Below, in pieces: positions 8,612-16,231 of a stretch of DNA of 64,000 nucleotides (the first letter of the stretch is position 1; each line of letters starts with the position of its first letter). The translations under genes and the position numbers were made by a program. This stretch comes from Oceanicoccus sagamiensis. Its GTDB lineage: Bacteria > Pseudomonadota > Gammaproteobacteria > Pseudomonadales > Dasaniaceae. The stretch spans positions 1,488,001 through 1,552,000 of the forward strand of contig NZ_CP019343.1 in assembly GCF_002117105.1 (NCBI RefSeq), read 5' to 3'. The notes under the pieces are model-generated. The model did no database searches. It saw nothing but the letters and a program-made list of their open reading frames with translations, and was not told the DNA's origin.

Positions 8612-9690
8612 ATAAAATAATTACTGGCCTGGCTTTGCTGCTAGGTTTGGCTGCGCTGGCCAATGGGGTCTTTATGACGGTTGCCCCCGAGTCCTGGTAT
8701 TGGGCGGTGCCGGGTGTGCCGGCCAGGGGGCCGTTTAATCAGCATTTTGTGCGGGATATTGGTATCAACTATATGCTAATCGGCGCGGCCTTTATCTATG
8801 GGGCCATGGTGGCCAAACACCGCGTGCTGCTATGGGTAGTGCCAACGGGCTGGCTGGTTTGCCACGCTATTTTTCATATATGGGAGGTGATTGTTGGCCT
8901 TTGCTCACCGGAATTTTTGCTGATGGATTTTAATGGGGTGACCTTGCCTGCGTTGTTGGCGCTTGGGTTGGTTTATGCTAGCTATAAAGTGAAGACGGGG
9001 GTTAGGTTGGTTTTTAAGGGAGTAATTCAGGATAGGCTTTTGTCATTTTTCTTAGCGACAATAATTGGGATGCTATTTTTTTGCCAAGCTGCCTTGGCCG
9101 ATTCCGATATGGCGAAGAAACATGTGTTCTATCTTCATGGTGCGATTATTGAAAAAGGTGACCCTAAACCGATTCATCCCCAGTACGGCCTCTACGACTA
9201 TCCGGCCATTGTCGCCGCGCTGTCCAGATTTGGTTTTACTCTTATTTCCGAGCAACGTGCTATCGATACTGATTACCTATCTTATGCCCAGAAATTATCA
9301 GAGCAAATAACCACCTTGATTGCCAACGGCACCAAGGCTCAAGATATAACCGTTATTGGCTTTTCTAAAGGAGCAATGATTACGGTAATTGCATCCTCTC
9401 TACTTAAAAATAATGATGTTAACTTCGCGATTATGGCCACCTGCGGAGAATGGTACGAAACCGATGAGTTTCTTAACGGGCTACGTTTGCATGGGCACAT
9501 ATTATCTATTTATGAGGAATCCGATTTGGCGGGGTCTTGTAAAAAGCTAGCGGCAAGGTCGCCAGCACCCTCCTCATTTAAAGAAGTGTCTATTAATACT
9601 GGCAAAGAGCATGGTGCGTTCTATCTCCCAAGAAGTGAGTGGATAAACCCCGTAGTATCATGGGTTAAGCGAGAAACAGTTAACCATTGA
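8605..9690 (+). CDS. four-helix membrane protein fused to an alpha/beta hydrolase
   Basis: Residues 1-135 form a small membrane protein with about four hydrophobic helices (MLNKIITGLALLLGLAALA; NYMLIGAAFIYGAMVA; LLWVVPTGWLVCHAIF; LPALLALGLVYASY). After a short link there is what looks like an internal signal peptide (LLSFFLATIIGMLFFCQAALA), then an alpha/beta hydrolase-like domain with FYLHG near its start and the nucleophile elbow GFSKG at about residues 253-257. A His near the end (GKEHGAFYLP) could be catalytic. Each half would be a plausible separate protein, so this looks like a gene fusion or an end-to-end join in which the hydrolase's export signal became internal. The hydrolase would face the periplasm. 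It overlaps the AhpD-like gene by 7 bp. Confidence 0.6.
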   Translation: MLNKIITGLALLLGLAALANGVFMTVAPESWYWAVPGVPARGPFNQHFVRDIGINYMLIGAAFIYGAMVAKHRVLLWVVPTGWLVCHAIFHIWEVIVGLCSPEFLLMDFNGVTLPALLALGLVYASYKVKTGVRLVFKGVIQDRLLSFFLATIIGMLFFCQAALADSDMAKKHVFYLHGAIIEKGDPKPIHPQYGLYDYPAIVAALSRFGFTLISEQRAIDTDYLSYAQKLSEQITTLIANGTKAQDITVIGFSKGAMITVIASSLLKNNDVNFAIMATCGEWYETDEFLNGLRLHGHILSIYEESDLAGSCKKLAARSPAPSSFKEVSINTGKEHGAFYLPRSEWINPVVSWVKRETVNH

Positions 9691-9794
9691 AGTAAACGAA
9701 ACAGCGTAACGGCTGCCCCCTCTTAAGGTGTTATGTATCAAAAGGACTCTGGATCAATTGTACGGAAATTTTATCTACTGAAGGAAGGTGACTT

Positions 9795-10055
9795 ATGAAT
9801 AAGCCGATTATATACCTGCTGTTATCCATGTTTATTTTTTCCAGCACTTTGCTCTCTGCAAGTGAGCCTAAGCCAACAAAACGTAGTAATGGCGTTTATA
9901 CACAAAATGTAGGTGGTAAATCCGGCCTGTTTTATCTTGTGGATACCGTTACAACATTATGCTTTGTTTCGCCTGGTGGTGGCGCAGCATTAACGGAAAT
10001 AAACTGTCAGCTATTAAAAAATAGAGCGGTATGGAAAGAAATAATTACATGGTAA
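9795..10055 (+). CDS. small secreted protein, unknown function
   Basis: This 86-residue protein begins with a clear signal peptide (KPIIYLLLSMFIFSSTLLSA, probably cut after SASA-like sequence near residue 23) and has a strong AAGGAAGG ribosome site before ATG 9795. The mature part contains QNVGGKSGLFYLVDTVTTLCF, a Gly-rich turn, a Cys pair and a C-terminal KEIITW. The two Cys residues could form a disulfide in the periplasm. I do not recognise a named family. Confidence 0.55.
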   Translation: MNKPIIYLLLSMFIFSSTLLSASEPKPTKRSNGVYTQNVGGKSGLFYLVDTVTTLCFVSPGGGAALTEINCQLLKNRAVWKEIITW

Positions 10056-10065
10056 GGCAGCGCTT

Positions 10066-10266
10066 CTAGTGGACACCCGTAAGCACGAACTGGCCATTGC
10101 GCTGCCCACGATCAACGATCGCTTGAACGTAGCTCAACAGTTGCGGCAACCGCTGTATTTTATCCAACACTACTGTGCTCTTAAACTGCGCCATTAGATC
10201 ACCATCTATGTAATTCGGAAGTTCAACTACGGTATTACATAATTTTACAGACATAATACTGCCCAC
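10066..10266 (-). pseudogene. fragment of a DUF4143-type AAA ATPase
   Basis: The 66-codon minus-strand frame contains STVVLDKIQRLPQLLSYVQ and IVDRGQRNGQFVLTG, which match the Walker B and sensor-1 region (VILDEIQR..LLSYIQ..GQFILTGS) of the large AAA plus DUF4143 ATPase family. Family members run to about 400 residues and begin with a Walker A motif, which is absent here. The Walker B acidic residue after Asp is Lys instead of Glu. The frame stops right after VLTG. It is a decayed internal fragment. Confidence 0.6.
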
Positions 10267-10310
10267 CCTTTACCGCCTTGCGAGTAATTCAGGGCCGGTA
10301 CTTGTCATTT

Positions 10311-10446
10311 TTCTTGTCATTTAAACCCTTAAAAGGCTCATAAATACTCTAACTAAACCGGAAAAATGGCTTATTGAAGCGGCGGTTGAAAAAAATATTC
10401 GCTCAAGGGTGGGGATATTACACGCTGAAGTGTCTTAGTTAATGCA
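10311..10446 (+). repeat. ~100 bp cassette-region repeat, copy 1
   Basis: The core at about 10350-10446 recurs at 11981-12073 and 12627-12722. It runs from TAACTAAACCGGAAAA to CTTAGTTAATGCAC and ends in short inverted termini (TAACTAA / TTAGTTA). The upstream part CTTGTCATTTAAACCCTTAAA is shared with copy 3. In all three copies one frame ends in VEKNIRSRVGIL plus a short tail and a TAG stop, allowing for indels upstream. It sits just before the BRCT gene. Confidence 0.8.
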
Positions 10447-10471
10447 CTGCGTTATATTTCAAGGAGAGTTT

Positions 10472-10843
10472 ATGGCCAGCGATAAACCAACGATGATTTT
10501 GAAGTCTAAATCAGATATGAGCGCCGAAGAAATCGAAGCTCTATCTGATGCTGAAGCTTGGAAAATTATTTATTCCATGCGCACGGTCAAGGCCAAAGAT
10601 AATCGGCTACAAGTCTGTTTTACTGGATTTGGCACAAGCAAAAAAAAAGAACTGGTTAATTTAGCTCACGACAATAGGTTCAAAGTTGTTGCATCAGTCA
10701 CCAAAAAACTTGATTACCTTGTTGGCGGAGAAAATGCGGGGCCAAAGAAAATCGAAAAAGCTGAATCTCAGGGCGTTCAATGCCTTAATGAACAACAGTT
10801 TAGTAACTTAATAGCAACCGGCGAAGTGCCAGACGAAATATAG
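10472..10843 (+). CDS. BRCT-domain protein
   Basis: The ATG at 10472 is preferred over the in-frame ATG at 10442 because AAGGAGAG precedes it; the upstream codons fall in the repeat. The 123-residue protein has a charged helical N-terminus and then a BRCT-like fold: LQVCFTGFGTSKKKELVNLA, VVASVTKKLDYLVGG, and NAGPKKIEKAESQGVQCLNE with a final helix. This is the layout of the single BRCT domain seen in NAD-dependent DNA ligase and in stand-alone bacterial BRCT proteins, which bind DNA ends or phosphopeptides. No catalytic domain is present. The gene is short, isolated and flanked by repeats, suggesting a mobile or accessory origin. Confidence 0.75.
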   Translation: MASDKPTMILKSKSDMSAEEIEALSDAEAWKIIYSMRTVKAKDNRLQVCFTGFGTSKKKELVNLAHDNRFKVVASVTKKLDYLVGGENAGPKKIEKAESQGVQCLNEQQFSNLIATGEVPDEI

Positions 10844-10896
10844 CAAGCTTGTCAACGCTCTGCAGCAAGCTGGTTAAATCATTAGAAGGTAAAATT

Positions 10897-11280
10897 ATGA
10901 TTGATCACGTTACCATTTCAGTTAGTGATGTAGAGAAAAGCAAAAAATTTTATGAGAGTGCGTTTCTCCCACTTGGATACAATGTTTCCTTTGGGGAGGA
11001 AGGTAAATTTTGGGCCTTTGATCTTGGAAAGGGATTTTTATTTGAAATATGTAGTCCTCAGACGACAGAGGAGTTAACAAGCTTTCATATTGCTTTTCGT
11101 GCAGAAAGCCAAGCTAAAGTTCAAGAGTTTTACGAGGCAGCACTTGCAGCTGGCGCAAGGGATAATGGAGGCCCTGGCCCCCGCCCCAATTATTCAGAGA
11201 ATTACTATGCTTGTTTTGTCCGTGACCCCGATGGGCATAATATTGAGGCTATGTTTGATACTTGGGATAATTGCGGATAA
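10897..11280 (+). CDS. VOC family protein (glyoxalase/bleomycin-resistance fold)
   Basis: The ATG at 10897 (MIDHVTISVSDVEKSKKFYE) is the natural family start; the open frame reaches 16 codons further upstream from a TTG. The 127-residue protein has the paired beta-alpha-beta-beta-beta modules of the vicinal oxygen chelate superfamily. The N-terminal metal-ligand His is in DHVTI, FHIAFRAES opens the second module, and YYACFVRDPDGHNIEAMFD closes it with the usual Glu ligand. Such proteins are metal-dependent lyases, dioxygenases or drug-binding proteins; the substrate cannot be told. A second VOC gene lies at 12790. Confidence 0.85.
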   Translation: MIDHVTISVSDVEKSKKFYESAFLPLGYNVSFGEEGKFWAFDLGKGFLFEICSPQTTEELTSFHIAFRAESQAKVQEFYEAALAAGARDNGGPGPRPNYSENYYACFVRDPDGHNIEAMFDTWDNCG

Positions 11281-11351
11281 ACCGCTGATCTGAGCTTTAT
11301 GCATTAAAAATACTGCCCGTCATATACAAATAAGAGCGATTTTTCTTAATT

Positions 11352-11948
11352 ATGGTTTTTATCGCAGGGTTTACTCTTAGTTTATCTCTTATCCTTGCCA
11401 TTGGCTCTCAGAATGCTTTTGTTTTAAAACAAGGCATTCAACAGCAGAGTGTTTTACTAATTTGTTCAATCTGCGCTCTTTCTGATGCTATTTTAATCTC
11501 ACTTGGTGTTGCGGGCTTTGGAGTGATTGTAAATGAATACCCTGTTATCGAAGAATATGCTCGTTATGGTGGCGCTGGCTTTCTTTTCGTTTACTCAGCT
11601 TTAAGTTTTAAGTCCTCATTTAGCCAAAATCATGCATTAATACCAGAAGAAAAGTTACAGAACTCAACTTTAAAAACTGTAGCTATCTGCTTGGCTTTTA
11701 CATGGTTAAACCCTCATGTTTACCTGGATACCATGGTACTACTGGGTAGTATTTCTACTCAATACGAGGGGGAACAACTTCAATTTGCTTTAGGGGCTAT
11801 ATTGGGTTCATTTATTTTCTTTTTTAGCCTAGGTTATGGCGCTAGATTATTGGCTCCAATATTTCAAAGCCCTAAAGCATGGAAGGTCCTGGAATTTATT
11901 GTTGGTCTTACGATGTTATTTATTGCTCTACTTTTAGTATCTGGGTAA
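11352..11948 (+). CDS. LysE/ArgO family amino-acid exporter
   Basis: The 198-residue inner-membrane protein starts with the LysE signature AIGSQNAFVLKQGIQQQ and has about six hydrophobic helices. CSICALSDAILISLGVAGFG holds the conserved Asp, and TWLNPHVYLDTMVLLGS holds the conserved NPhxxLDT motif. Members export basic amino acids such as lysine and arginine. The length and both motifs are normal. It is on the same strand as the VOC gene 70 bp upstream and is followed by the second copy of the local repeat. No ArgP/LysG-type regulator is nearby. Confidence 0.88.
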   Translation: MVFIAGFTLSLSLILAIGSQNAFVLKQGIQQQSVLLICSICALSDAILISLGVAGFGVIVNEYPVIEEYARYGGAGFLFVYSALSFKSSFSQNHALIPEEKLQNSTLKTVAICLAFTWLNPHVYLDTMVLLGSISTQYEGEQLQFALGAILGSFIFFFSLGYGARLLAPIFQSPKAWKVLEFIVGLTMLFIALLLVSG

Positions 11949-11980
11949 CTTCTCCCGTTGCTATGACTCTACTGATCTAG

Positions 11981-12100
11981 CCAAACCGGAAAATGGCTTA
12001 TTGAAGCGGGGGTTGAAAAAAATATACGATCAAGGGTGGGGATATTAAGCGCTAAAGTGTCTTAGTTAATGCACGGCTCGGGTTTCGGTCGAATGGTCGT
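11981..12100 (+). repeat. ~100 bp cassette-region repeat, copy 2
   Basis: This copy matches copy 1 over AACCGGAAAATGGCTTATTG to CTTAGTTAATGCAC and shares with copy 3 an extra downstream segment containing TTTCGGTC and AATGGTCGT. Differences from copy 1 include single-base A-run changes. The frame ending in VEKNIRSRVGIL is kept in its last part. It lies between lysE and the small membrane protein gene. Confidence 0.8.
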
Positions 12101-12123
12101 TGAATAAGGTCGAATTTGAGGAA

Positions 12124-12157
12124 TGACTGCCAGGGGGTATACGCCTGCTGGCGGTTT
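12124..12157. repeat. imperfect inverted repeat (stem-loop)
   Basis: The arms ACTGCCAG and CTGGCGGT (one mismatch) enclose GGGGTATACGCCTG, which itself can pair. The stem lies between repeat copy 2 and the small membrane protein gene. No T-run follows, so it is not a standard terminator. A GTTATGC heptamer follows at 12164-12170, which recalls integron recombination sites only weakly. Confidence 0.4.
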
Positions 12158-12187
12158 AATAAGCTGTTATGCAAGCAAGGAAAGTCA

Positions 12188-12553
12188 ATGAATTGGATCA
12201 AGACAAACCGACGTCTAATCATTTGTTGGGCCATCATTTTATTGGTAGCTCCATTCTTTACAGAAGCACTACTTTTCGCCAACATTATGGGCGCCGAAGC
12301 CACTGTTGGTTTTTTGGTGTTACTATATAGCGAGTACAAGGCCAATTATGAACTACGTAAATATCAAATAAGGGAATTCGCATCTCTTGTTTTCAGGACC
12401 CTTCAAGATCATCCGATATGCCAAATTAATATCTATTGCTTTCATACAAGCTCTAGCATCGTGCTTCTTGTTGTAACAGGCTCAATGACATACGCAATTT
12501 TGGCATGGTACCCCTTACTCGCTGTCAGTAACAAAATCGGAGAACATGTATAA
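12188..12553 (+). CDS. small membrane protein, unknown function
   Basis: The ATG at 12188 is used because AAGGAAAG lies just upstream; the open frame extends 24 codons further up through repeat-associated DNA. The 121-residue protein has a basic N-terminus (NWIKTNRRL) and about three hydrophobic segments: LIICWAIILLVAPFFTEALLF, VGFLVLLYSEYKA, and SIVLLVVTGSMTYAILAWY. I do not recognise a family. It stands alone between two copies of the repeat, like a single-gene cassette. Confidence 0.55.
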   Translation: MNWIKTNRRLIICWAIILLVAPFFTEALLFANIMGAEATVGFLVLLYSEYKANYELRKYQIREFASLVFRTLQDHPICQINIYCFHTSSSIVLLVVTGSMTYAILAWYPLLAVSNKIGEHV

Positions 12554-12599
12554 CCGATTACTCAAACATCGCCCCGGTCAAAGAACCATTCAGAACAGG

Positions 12600-12750
12600 C
12601 ACTTGTCATTTAAACGCTTAAATAATTTAACCAAACCGGAAAATGGTTTATTGAAGCGGTGGTTGAAAAAAAAATACGCTCAAGGGTGGGGATATTACAC
12701 GCTGAAGTGTCTTAGTTAATGCACGGCTTGGTTTTCGGTCAAATGGTCGT
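12600..12750 (+). repeat. ~100 bp cassette-region repeat, copy 3
   Basis: This copy shares its left part (CTTGTCATTTAAACGCTTAAA) with copy 1 and its right part (TTTTCGGTCAAATGGTCGT) with copy 2, so it is the most complete of the three. The core runs from TTAACCAAACCGG to CTTAGTTAA. The conserved frame reads VEKKIRSRVGIL with a TAG stop in the same place. It lies 40 bp before the second VOC gene. Confidence 0.8.
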
Positions 12751-12789
12751 GGAAGAAACTCTTACTAAACTAACCATGGAGTGCAAATA

Positions 12790-13179
12790 ATGCTGAGTCA
12801 CGTAACACTAGGCGTCAATAATATTGAAGAATCCACTAAGTTTTATGATGCTGTCATGGAGACCATTGGGTATCAGCGTGGCAGTTGTGGCGAAAGTTGG
12901 GTTGGCTATGGTGACATATCAGGAAAATGCATTGATACGCTATGGCTATTAACACCCGCTAATGGCGAAGCTGCTACATCAGGGAACGGTACCAATGTTG
13001 GGCTTGTAGCCCCCACTCGCGAGTCAGTCGATAAGTTTTATAACACGGCACTGGCTAATGGCGGAGTTGATGAGGGTGCACCTGGCATTAGGGCAGTCAA
13101 TCATCCGAATTTTTATGCCGCCTATGTTCGTGATTTAGATGGTAACAAATTGTTGGCTGTTTGCCATGAAGCAGAGTAA
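12790..13179 (+). CDS. VOC family protein (glyoxalase fold)
   Basis: The ATG at 12790 (MLSHVTLGVNNIEESTKFYD) is chosen, with GGAG about ten bases upstream; a GTG three codons earlier is in frame. The 129-residue protein has two VOC modules, with the first ligand His in LSHVTLGV, the second module opening at NVGLVAPTRESVDKFY, and a C-terminal YAAYVRDLDGNKLLAVCH. It is similar in layout to the VOC gene at 10897 but clearly diverged from it. The metal ligands look present; the substrate is unknown. It is the last gene before the conserved parE segment. Confidence 0.85.
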   Translation: MLSHVTLGVNNIEESTKFYDAVMETIGYQRGSCGESWVGYGDISGKCIDTLWLLTPANGEAATSGNGTNVGLVAPTRESVDKFYNTALANGGVDEGAPGIRAVNHPNFYAAYVRDLDGNKLLAVCHEAE

Positions 13180-13250
13180 GGCTTGTACCGGTCGGAGCTT
13201 AACCAAGCTTTGTAGCGGGTAAGCTGTATGAAAATACACATTTTTTAACC

Positions 13251-13284
13251 GTTTCCCCGCCATCATTTTTTACGGCGGGGAAAC
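13251..13284. terminator. perfect hairpin between convergent genes
   Basis: GTTTCCCCGCC and GGCGGGGAAAC form a perfect 11 bp stem with a 12-base T-rich loop, placed between the VOC gene and the end of parE, which converge. No T-run follows the stem on either strand, so its role as an intrinsic terminator is plausible from position rather than proven by sequence. Confidence 0.5.
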
Positions 13285-13312
13285 GCAAAGCGCATTAAGC
13301 GCTGATGCTCAG

Positions 13313-15196
13313 TTAGACTTCCGCTAGATTGCCTTTTTCTTCCAGCCAGCTTTTACGATCGGAAGAGCGCTTTTTGGCCAGTAGCATATCCATCATCTGG
13401 TTGGTTTCATCGCCGGACTCAATGGTTAAGCGGACTAAACGGCGGGTGTCGCCACTCATAACGGTTTCACGTAATTGCATGGGGTTCATTTCACCCAGGC
13501 CTTTAAAACGCTGTACACCGATTTTGCCTTTTTTCTTTTCGGCTTCGATGCGGTCGAGGATGCCTTGTTTTTCGCCTTCGTCTAAGGCGTAAAACACTTC
13601 TTTGCCGATATCGATACGGTATAGCGGGGGCATGGCGATAAACACATGGCCGGCTTGTACCAGTGGACGGAAGTGGCGGACAAACAGTGCGCAGATTAAG
13701 GTGGCGATATGCAGGCCGTCGGAATCCGCATCCGCAAGGATACAGACTTTGTGATAACGCAAGCCGGATAAGTCATCAGAGGCAGGGTCTACGCCAATGG
13801 CGACGGCTATATTATGCACTTCTTCGGAGGCTAGAATTTCTTGTGAGTCGACTTCCCAGGTATTTAGGATTTTACCGCGCAGTGGCAAGATAGCCTGATA
13901 CTGTCTGTCCCTGCCCTGCTTGGCTGAACCACCCGCTGAGTCACCTTCCACTAAAAATAATTCGCCGCGTTCGGCATCATCGCCAGAGCAGTCCGCCAGT
14001 TTGCCGGGTAAGGCGGGGCCTGAGGTGATTTTTTTACGGGCGACTTTTTTGGATTTTTTCATCCGCGACTGTGCATTGTTGATGCACATATCGGCTAGTT
14101 TTTCGGCATCTTCGGTGTGCTGGTTTAGCCATAGGCTAAATGAATCTTTGGCCACACCGGAAACAAAGGCGGCGGCTTCACGGGAGCTTAAACGTTCTTT
14201 GGTTTGGCCGGAAAATTGTGGGTCGGCCAGTTTGGATGACAGGATAAAACAGCATTTATCCCAAATATCATCGGGGGATAGTTTAAGGCCGCGCGGTAGT
14301 AAGTTTCTAAATTCACAAAACTCGCGCATGGCATCGAGTAAGCCGGTGCGTAAACCGTTAACGTGTGTACCACCCTGTGCGGTTGGGATCAGGTTAACGT
14401 AGGACTCGGTGGTTAGCTCGCCACCCTCAGGTAGCCATTGCACGGCCCAGTCTGCACCTTCGTTACTACCGGCAAAGCTGCCGATAAACGGTTCGGCGGG
14501 GAGTGTTTCCCAGCCTTTGGTGCTGGCCATCATATAGTCTTGTAAGCCATCTTCGTAAAACCATTCTTCTTTTTCGCCGCTGGCTTCGTCTTTGAAGGTG
14601 ACTTTTAAACCGGGGCATAGCACGGCTTTGGCGCGCAATACATGGCGCATACGGGAGATGGAAAATTTGGCGGAGTCAAAATAGCTGGCGTCCGGTAAAA
14701 AGCGGATGCTGGTGCCGGTATTGCGTTTGCCGCAGGTGTCGACCACTTTTAGGTCTTTGGATTTTTCGCCGTCTTTGAATTCCATTTCATAGACTTCACC
14801 GCCTCGGCGGATGTTGATTTCTAACACTTTGGATAAGGCGTTGACGACCGACACCCCTACCCCGTGCAAGCCACCGGAGAATTGGTAGTTGTCGTTATTG
14901 AATTTACCACCGGAATGGAGGGTGGTCAGGATGACTTCTACACCGGGTTTTTTCTGCTCGGGGTGCATATCCACGGGCATACCGCGGCCGTCATCGGTAC
15001 AGCTTAGGGAGCCGTCTTTATGGATCACCACATCAATCTGTTTGGCGTGGCCCGCTAGTGCTTCATCGACACTGTTATCAATCACCTCTTGGGCAAGGTG
15101 GTTGGGGCGGGTGGTTTCGGTGTACATGCCGGGGCGTTTTCGCACCGGGTCGAGGCCGGTTAGGACTTCGATGGATTCAGCATTATAGTCAGACAT
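13313..15196 (-). CDS. parE: DNA topoisomerase IV subunit B
   Basis: The 627-residue protein is full length for ParE, which provides the ATPase of topoisomerase IV and with ParC unlinks daughter chromosomes. The GHKL ATPase motifs are intact: EVIDNSVDEALAG early, TDDGRGMPVDMHPE, and GGLHGVGVSVVNALS. The TOPRIM part has LVEGDSAGGSAKQGRDRQ and the acidic ADADSDGLHI. The protein ends in the expected QRFKGLGEMNPMQL region. It follows yqiA on the same strand but is separated from it by about 350 bp of REP sequence. The order yqiA-parE is conserved in gammaproteobacteria. Confidence 0.97.
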   Translation of the reverse strand: MSDYNAESIEVLTGLDPVRKRPGMYTETTRPNHLAQEVIDNSVDEALAGHAKQIDVVIHKDGSLSCTDDGRGMPVDMHPEQKKPGVEVILTTLHSGGKFNNDNYQFSGGLHGVGVSVVNALSKVLEINIRRGGEVYEMEFKDGEKSKDLKVVDTCGKRNTGTSIRFLPDASYFDSAKFSISRMRHVLRAKAVLCPGLKVTFKDEASGEKEEWFYEDGLQDYMMASTKGWETLPAEPFIGSFAGSNEGADWAVQWLPEGGELTTESYVNLIPTAQGGTHVNGLRTGLLDAMREFCEFRNLLPRGLKLSPDDIWDKCCFILSSKLADPQFSGQTKERLSSREAAAFVSGVAKDSFSLWLNQHTEDAEKLADMCINNAQSRMKKSKKVARKKITSGPALPGKLADCSGDDAERGELFLVEGDSAGGSAKQGRDRQYQAILPLRGKILNTWEVDSQEILASEEVHNIAVAIGVDPASDDLSGLRYHKVCILADADSDGLHIATLICALFVRHFRPLVQAGHVFIAMPPLYRIDIGKEVFYALDEGEKQGILDRIEAEKKKGKIGVQRFKGLGEMNPMQLRETVMSGDTRRLVRLTIESGDETNQMMDMLLAKKRSSDRKSWLEEKGNLAEV

Positions 15197-15217
15197 TTAA
15201 TTTTCTTTTGTTATGGG

Positions 15218-15540
15218 GGTGGATATATTCCACCTTTTTTTTGTGCTGGGTTTTGGTGGATTATAATCCACCCTACGGGGTTTGGCATTGTTTGTGGGGG
15301 GTGGATTCCGCCTTTTTTTGTGTTGGGGTTTGGTGGATTATAATCCACCCTACGGGGTTTGGCATTGTTTGTGGGGGGTGGATTCCGCCTTTTTTTGTGT
15401 TGGGTTTGGTGGATTTTAATCCACCCTACGTGTTTGGGGGTGTAGGGTGGAATATATTCCACCTTTTTTTGTGCCGGGGTTTGGTGGATTTTAATCCACC
15501 CTACGGGTTTGGGGTGTGTAGGGTGGAATATATTCCACCG
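15218..15540. repeat. REP cluster with 77 bp tandem duplication between yqiA and parE
   Basis: At least seven palindromic units fill this gap: GGTGGATTATAATCCACC or the TTTTAATCC form, with CCCTAC attached, alternating with the variants GGTGGATATATTCCACC and GGTGGAATATATTCCACC. A 77 bp unit beginning at 15255 is repeated at 15332 and starts again at 15408. The gap carries the parE leader. The palindromes could fold in RNA and affect read-through from yqiA. Confidence 0.85.
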
Positions 15541-15543
15541 CTG

Positions 15544-16122
15544 TTACTGCAATTCTAAAAACTTAAAGGCTTCGGGTAAATGGTTTTCAAAACCCTGGAA
15601 GCGGTGGTCTCCACCCTCTTCAATTAGCTGTGGACAGCCCTGATAGTAACTAACTGCTTTGCGGTAATCGAGGGTTTCATCGCCGGTTTGCAATAAAACT
15701 TTGATTCGCTCCGGTTTGGAGAGGGTTTGCACCTCTAATTGATGCAGTTCTTCGATATGGCTGGCGTCGAGGAAAAAGGTCTCACCGGTGTAGGGGTTTT
15801 TATTCTCACCCAGTACTCCGCTGATTAATTCATAGGGCCTGACGGCCGGATTTATCACCAGGGCTTTTAAATCATAGGCTTCGGCCAGAGCGGTGGCCAT
15901 AAAACCACCCAGGGAGCTGCCGATTAAGGCCATCTGCCTGTTGCTATGTTGTTCAACAATAGCCTGCAATTGCTGGTAGGCCTGCATGGGGTAGTTAGAT
16001 AGGCCTGGGGTTAGCAGCTCCACTGCCAGTTGCTCGCTGTCTATATACTGCTGTGTCTCTTGTGCTTTTATGGATTGTGGCGAGCTGAGAAAACCATGGA
16101 TATAAATAACGAGCGGACGCAT
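15544..16122 (-). CDS. yqiA: YqiA-type esterase
   Basis: Starting at ATG 16122 (MRPLVIYIHGFLSSPQS) the protein has 192 residues, normal for the YqiA/YcfP family of small alpha/beta hydrolases; an ATG 13 codons upstream is in frame. It shows the HGF oxyanion region, the nucleophile elbow GSSLGG, and a late catalytic His in EEGGDHRFQGFE. YqiA of Escherichia coli cleaves palmitoyl-CoA and short acyl esters in vitro. The gene lies in the conserved order yqiB-cpdA-yqiA-parE on the same strand, downstream of the frameshifted cpdA and a REP pair. Confidence 0.85.
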   Translation of the reverse strand: MRPLVIYIHGFLSSPQSIKAQETQQYIDSEQLAVELLTPGLSNYPMQAYQQLQAIVEQHSNRQMALIGSSLGGFMATALAEAYDLKALVINPAVRPYELISGVLGENKNPYTGETFFLDASHIEELHQLEVQTLSKPERIKVLLQTGDETLDYRKAVSYYQGCPQLIEEGGDHRFQGFENHLPEAFKFLELQ

Positions 16123-16164
16123 TGATGGACTAAAACCCCTGACAACAAAAGCGCGAAGCATACC

Positions 16165-16228
16165 GGTAGGGTGGATTATAATCCACCAAAAATCGGTGGG
16201 GGGTAAGGTGGATTTTAATCCACCCTAC
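16165..16228. repeat. REP pair between cpdA and yqiA
   Basis: Two palindromes in opposite orientation: GTAGGGTGGATTATAATCC(ACC) at 16165 and GGTGGATTTTAATCCACC plus CTAC ending at 16228, separated by a short G-rich spacer. This inverted arrangement is the basic pair found throughout 15-28 kb. It ends 3 bp before the restored cpdA stop at 16232. Confidence 0.85.
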
Positions 16229-16231
16229 GGG

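Noticed and set aside
10311-12750. A typical integron attC array
   Set aside because: The repeat has only short inverted ends and no long imperfect palindrome, its terminal heptamers do not match the core site well, and no integrase is visible. A cassette system is kept only as a hypothesis.
13663-15188. Several long open frames antisense to parE
   Set aside because: They are shadows of a strongly conserved gene read on the other strand.
15058-15558. A 166-codon plus-strand frame rich in FNPPY-type repeats
   Set aside because: The 'protein repeats' are translations of the REP palindromes and the antisense start of parE.
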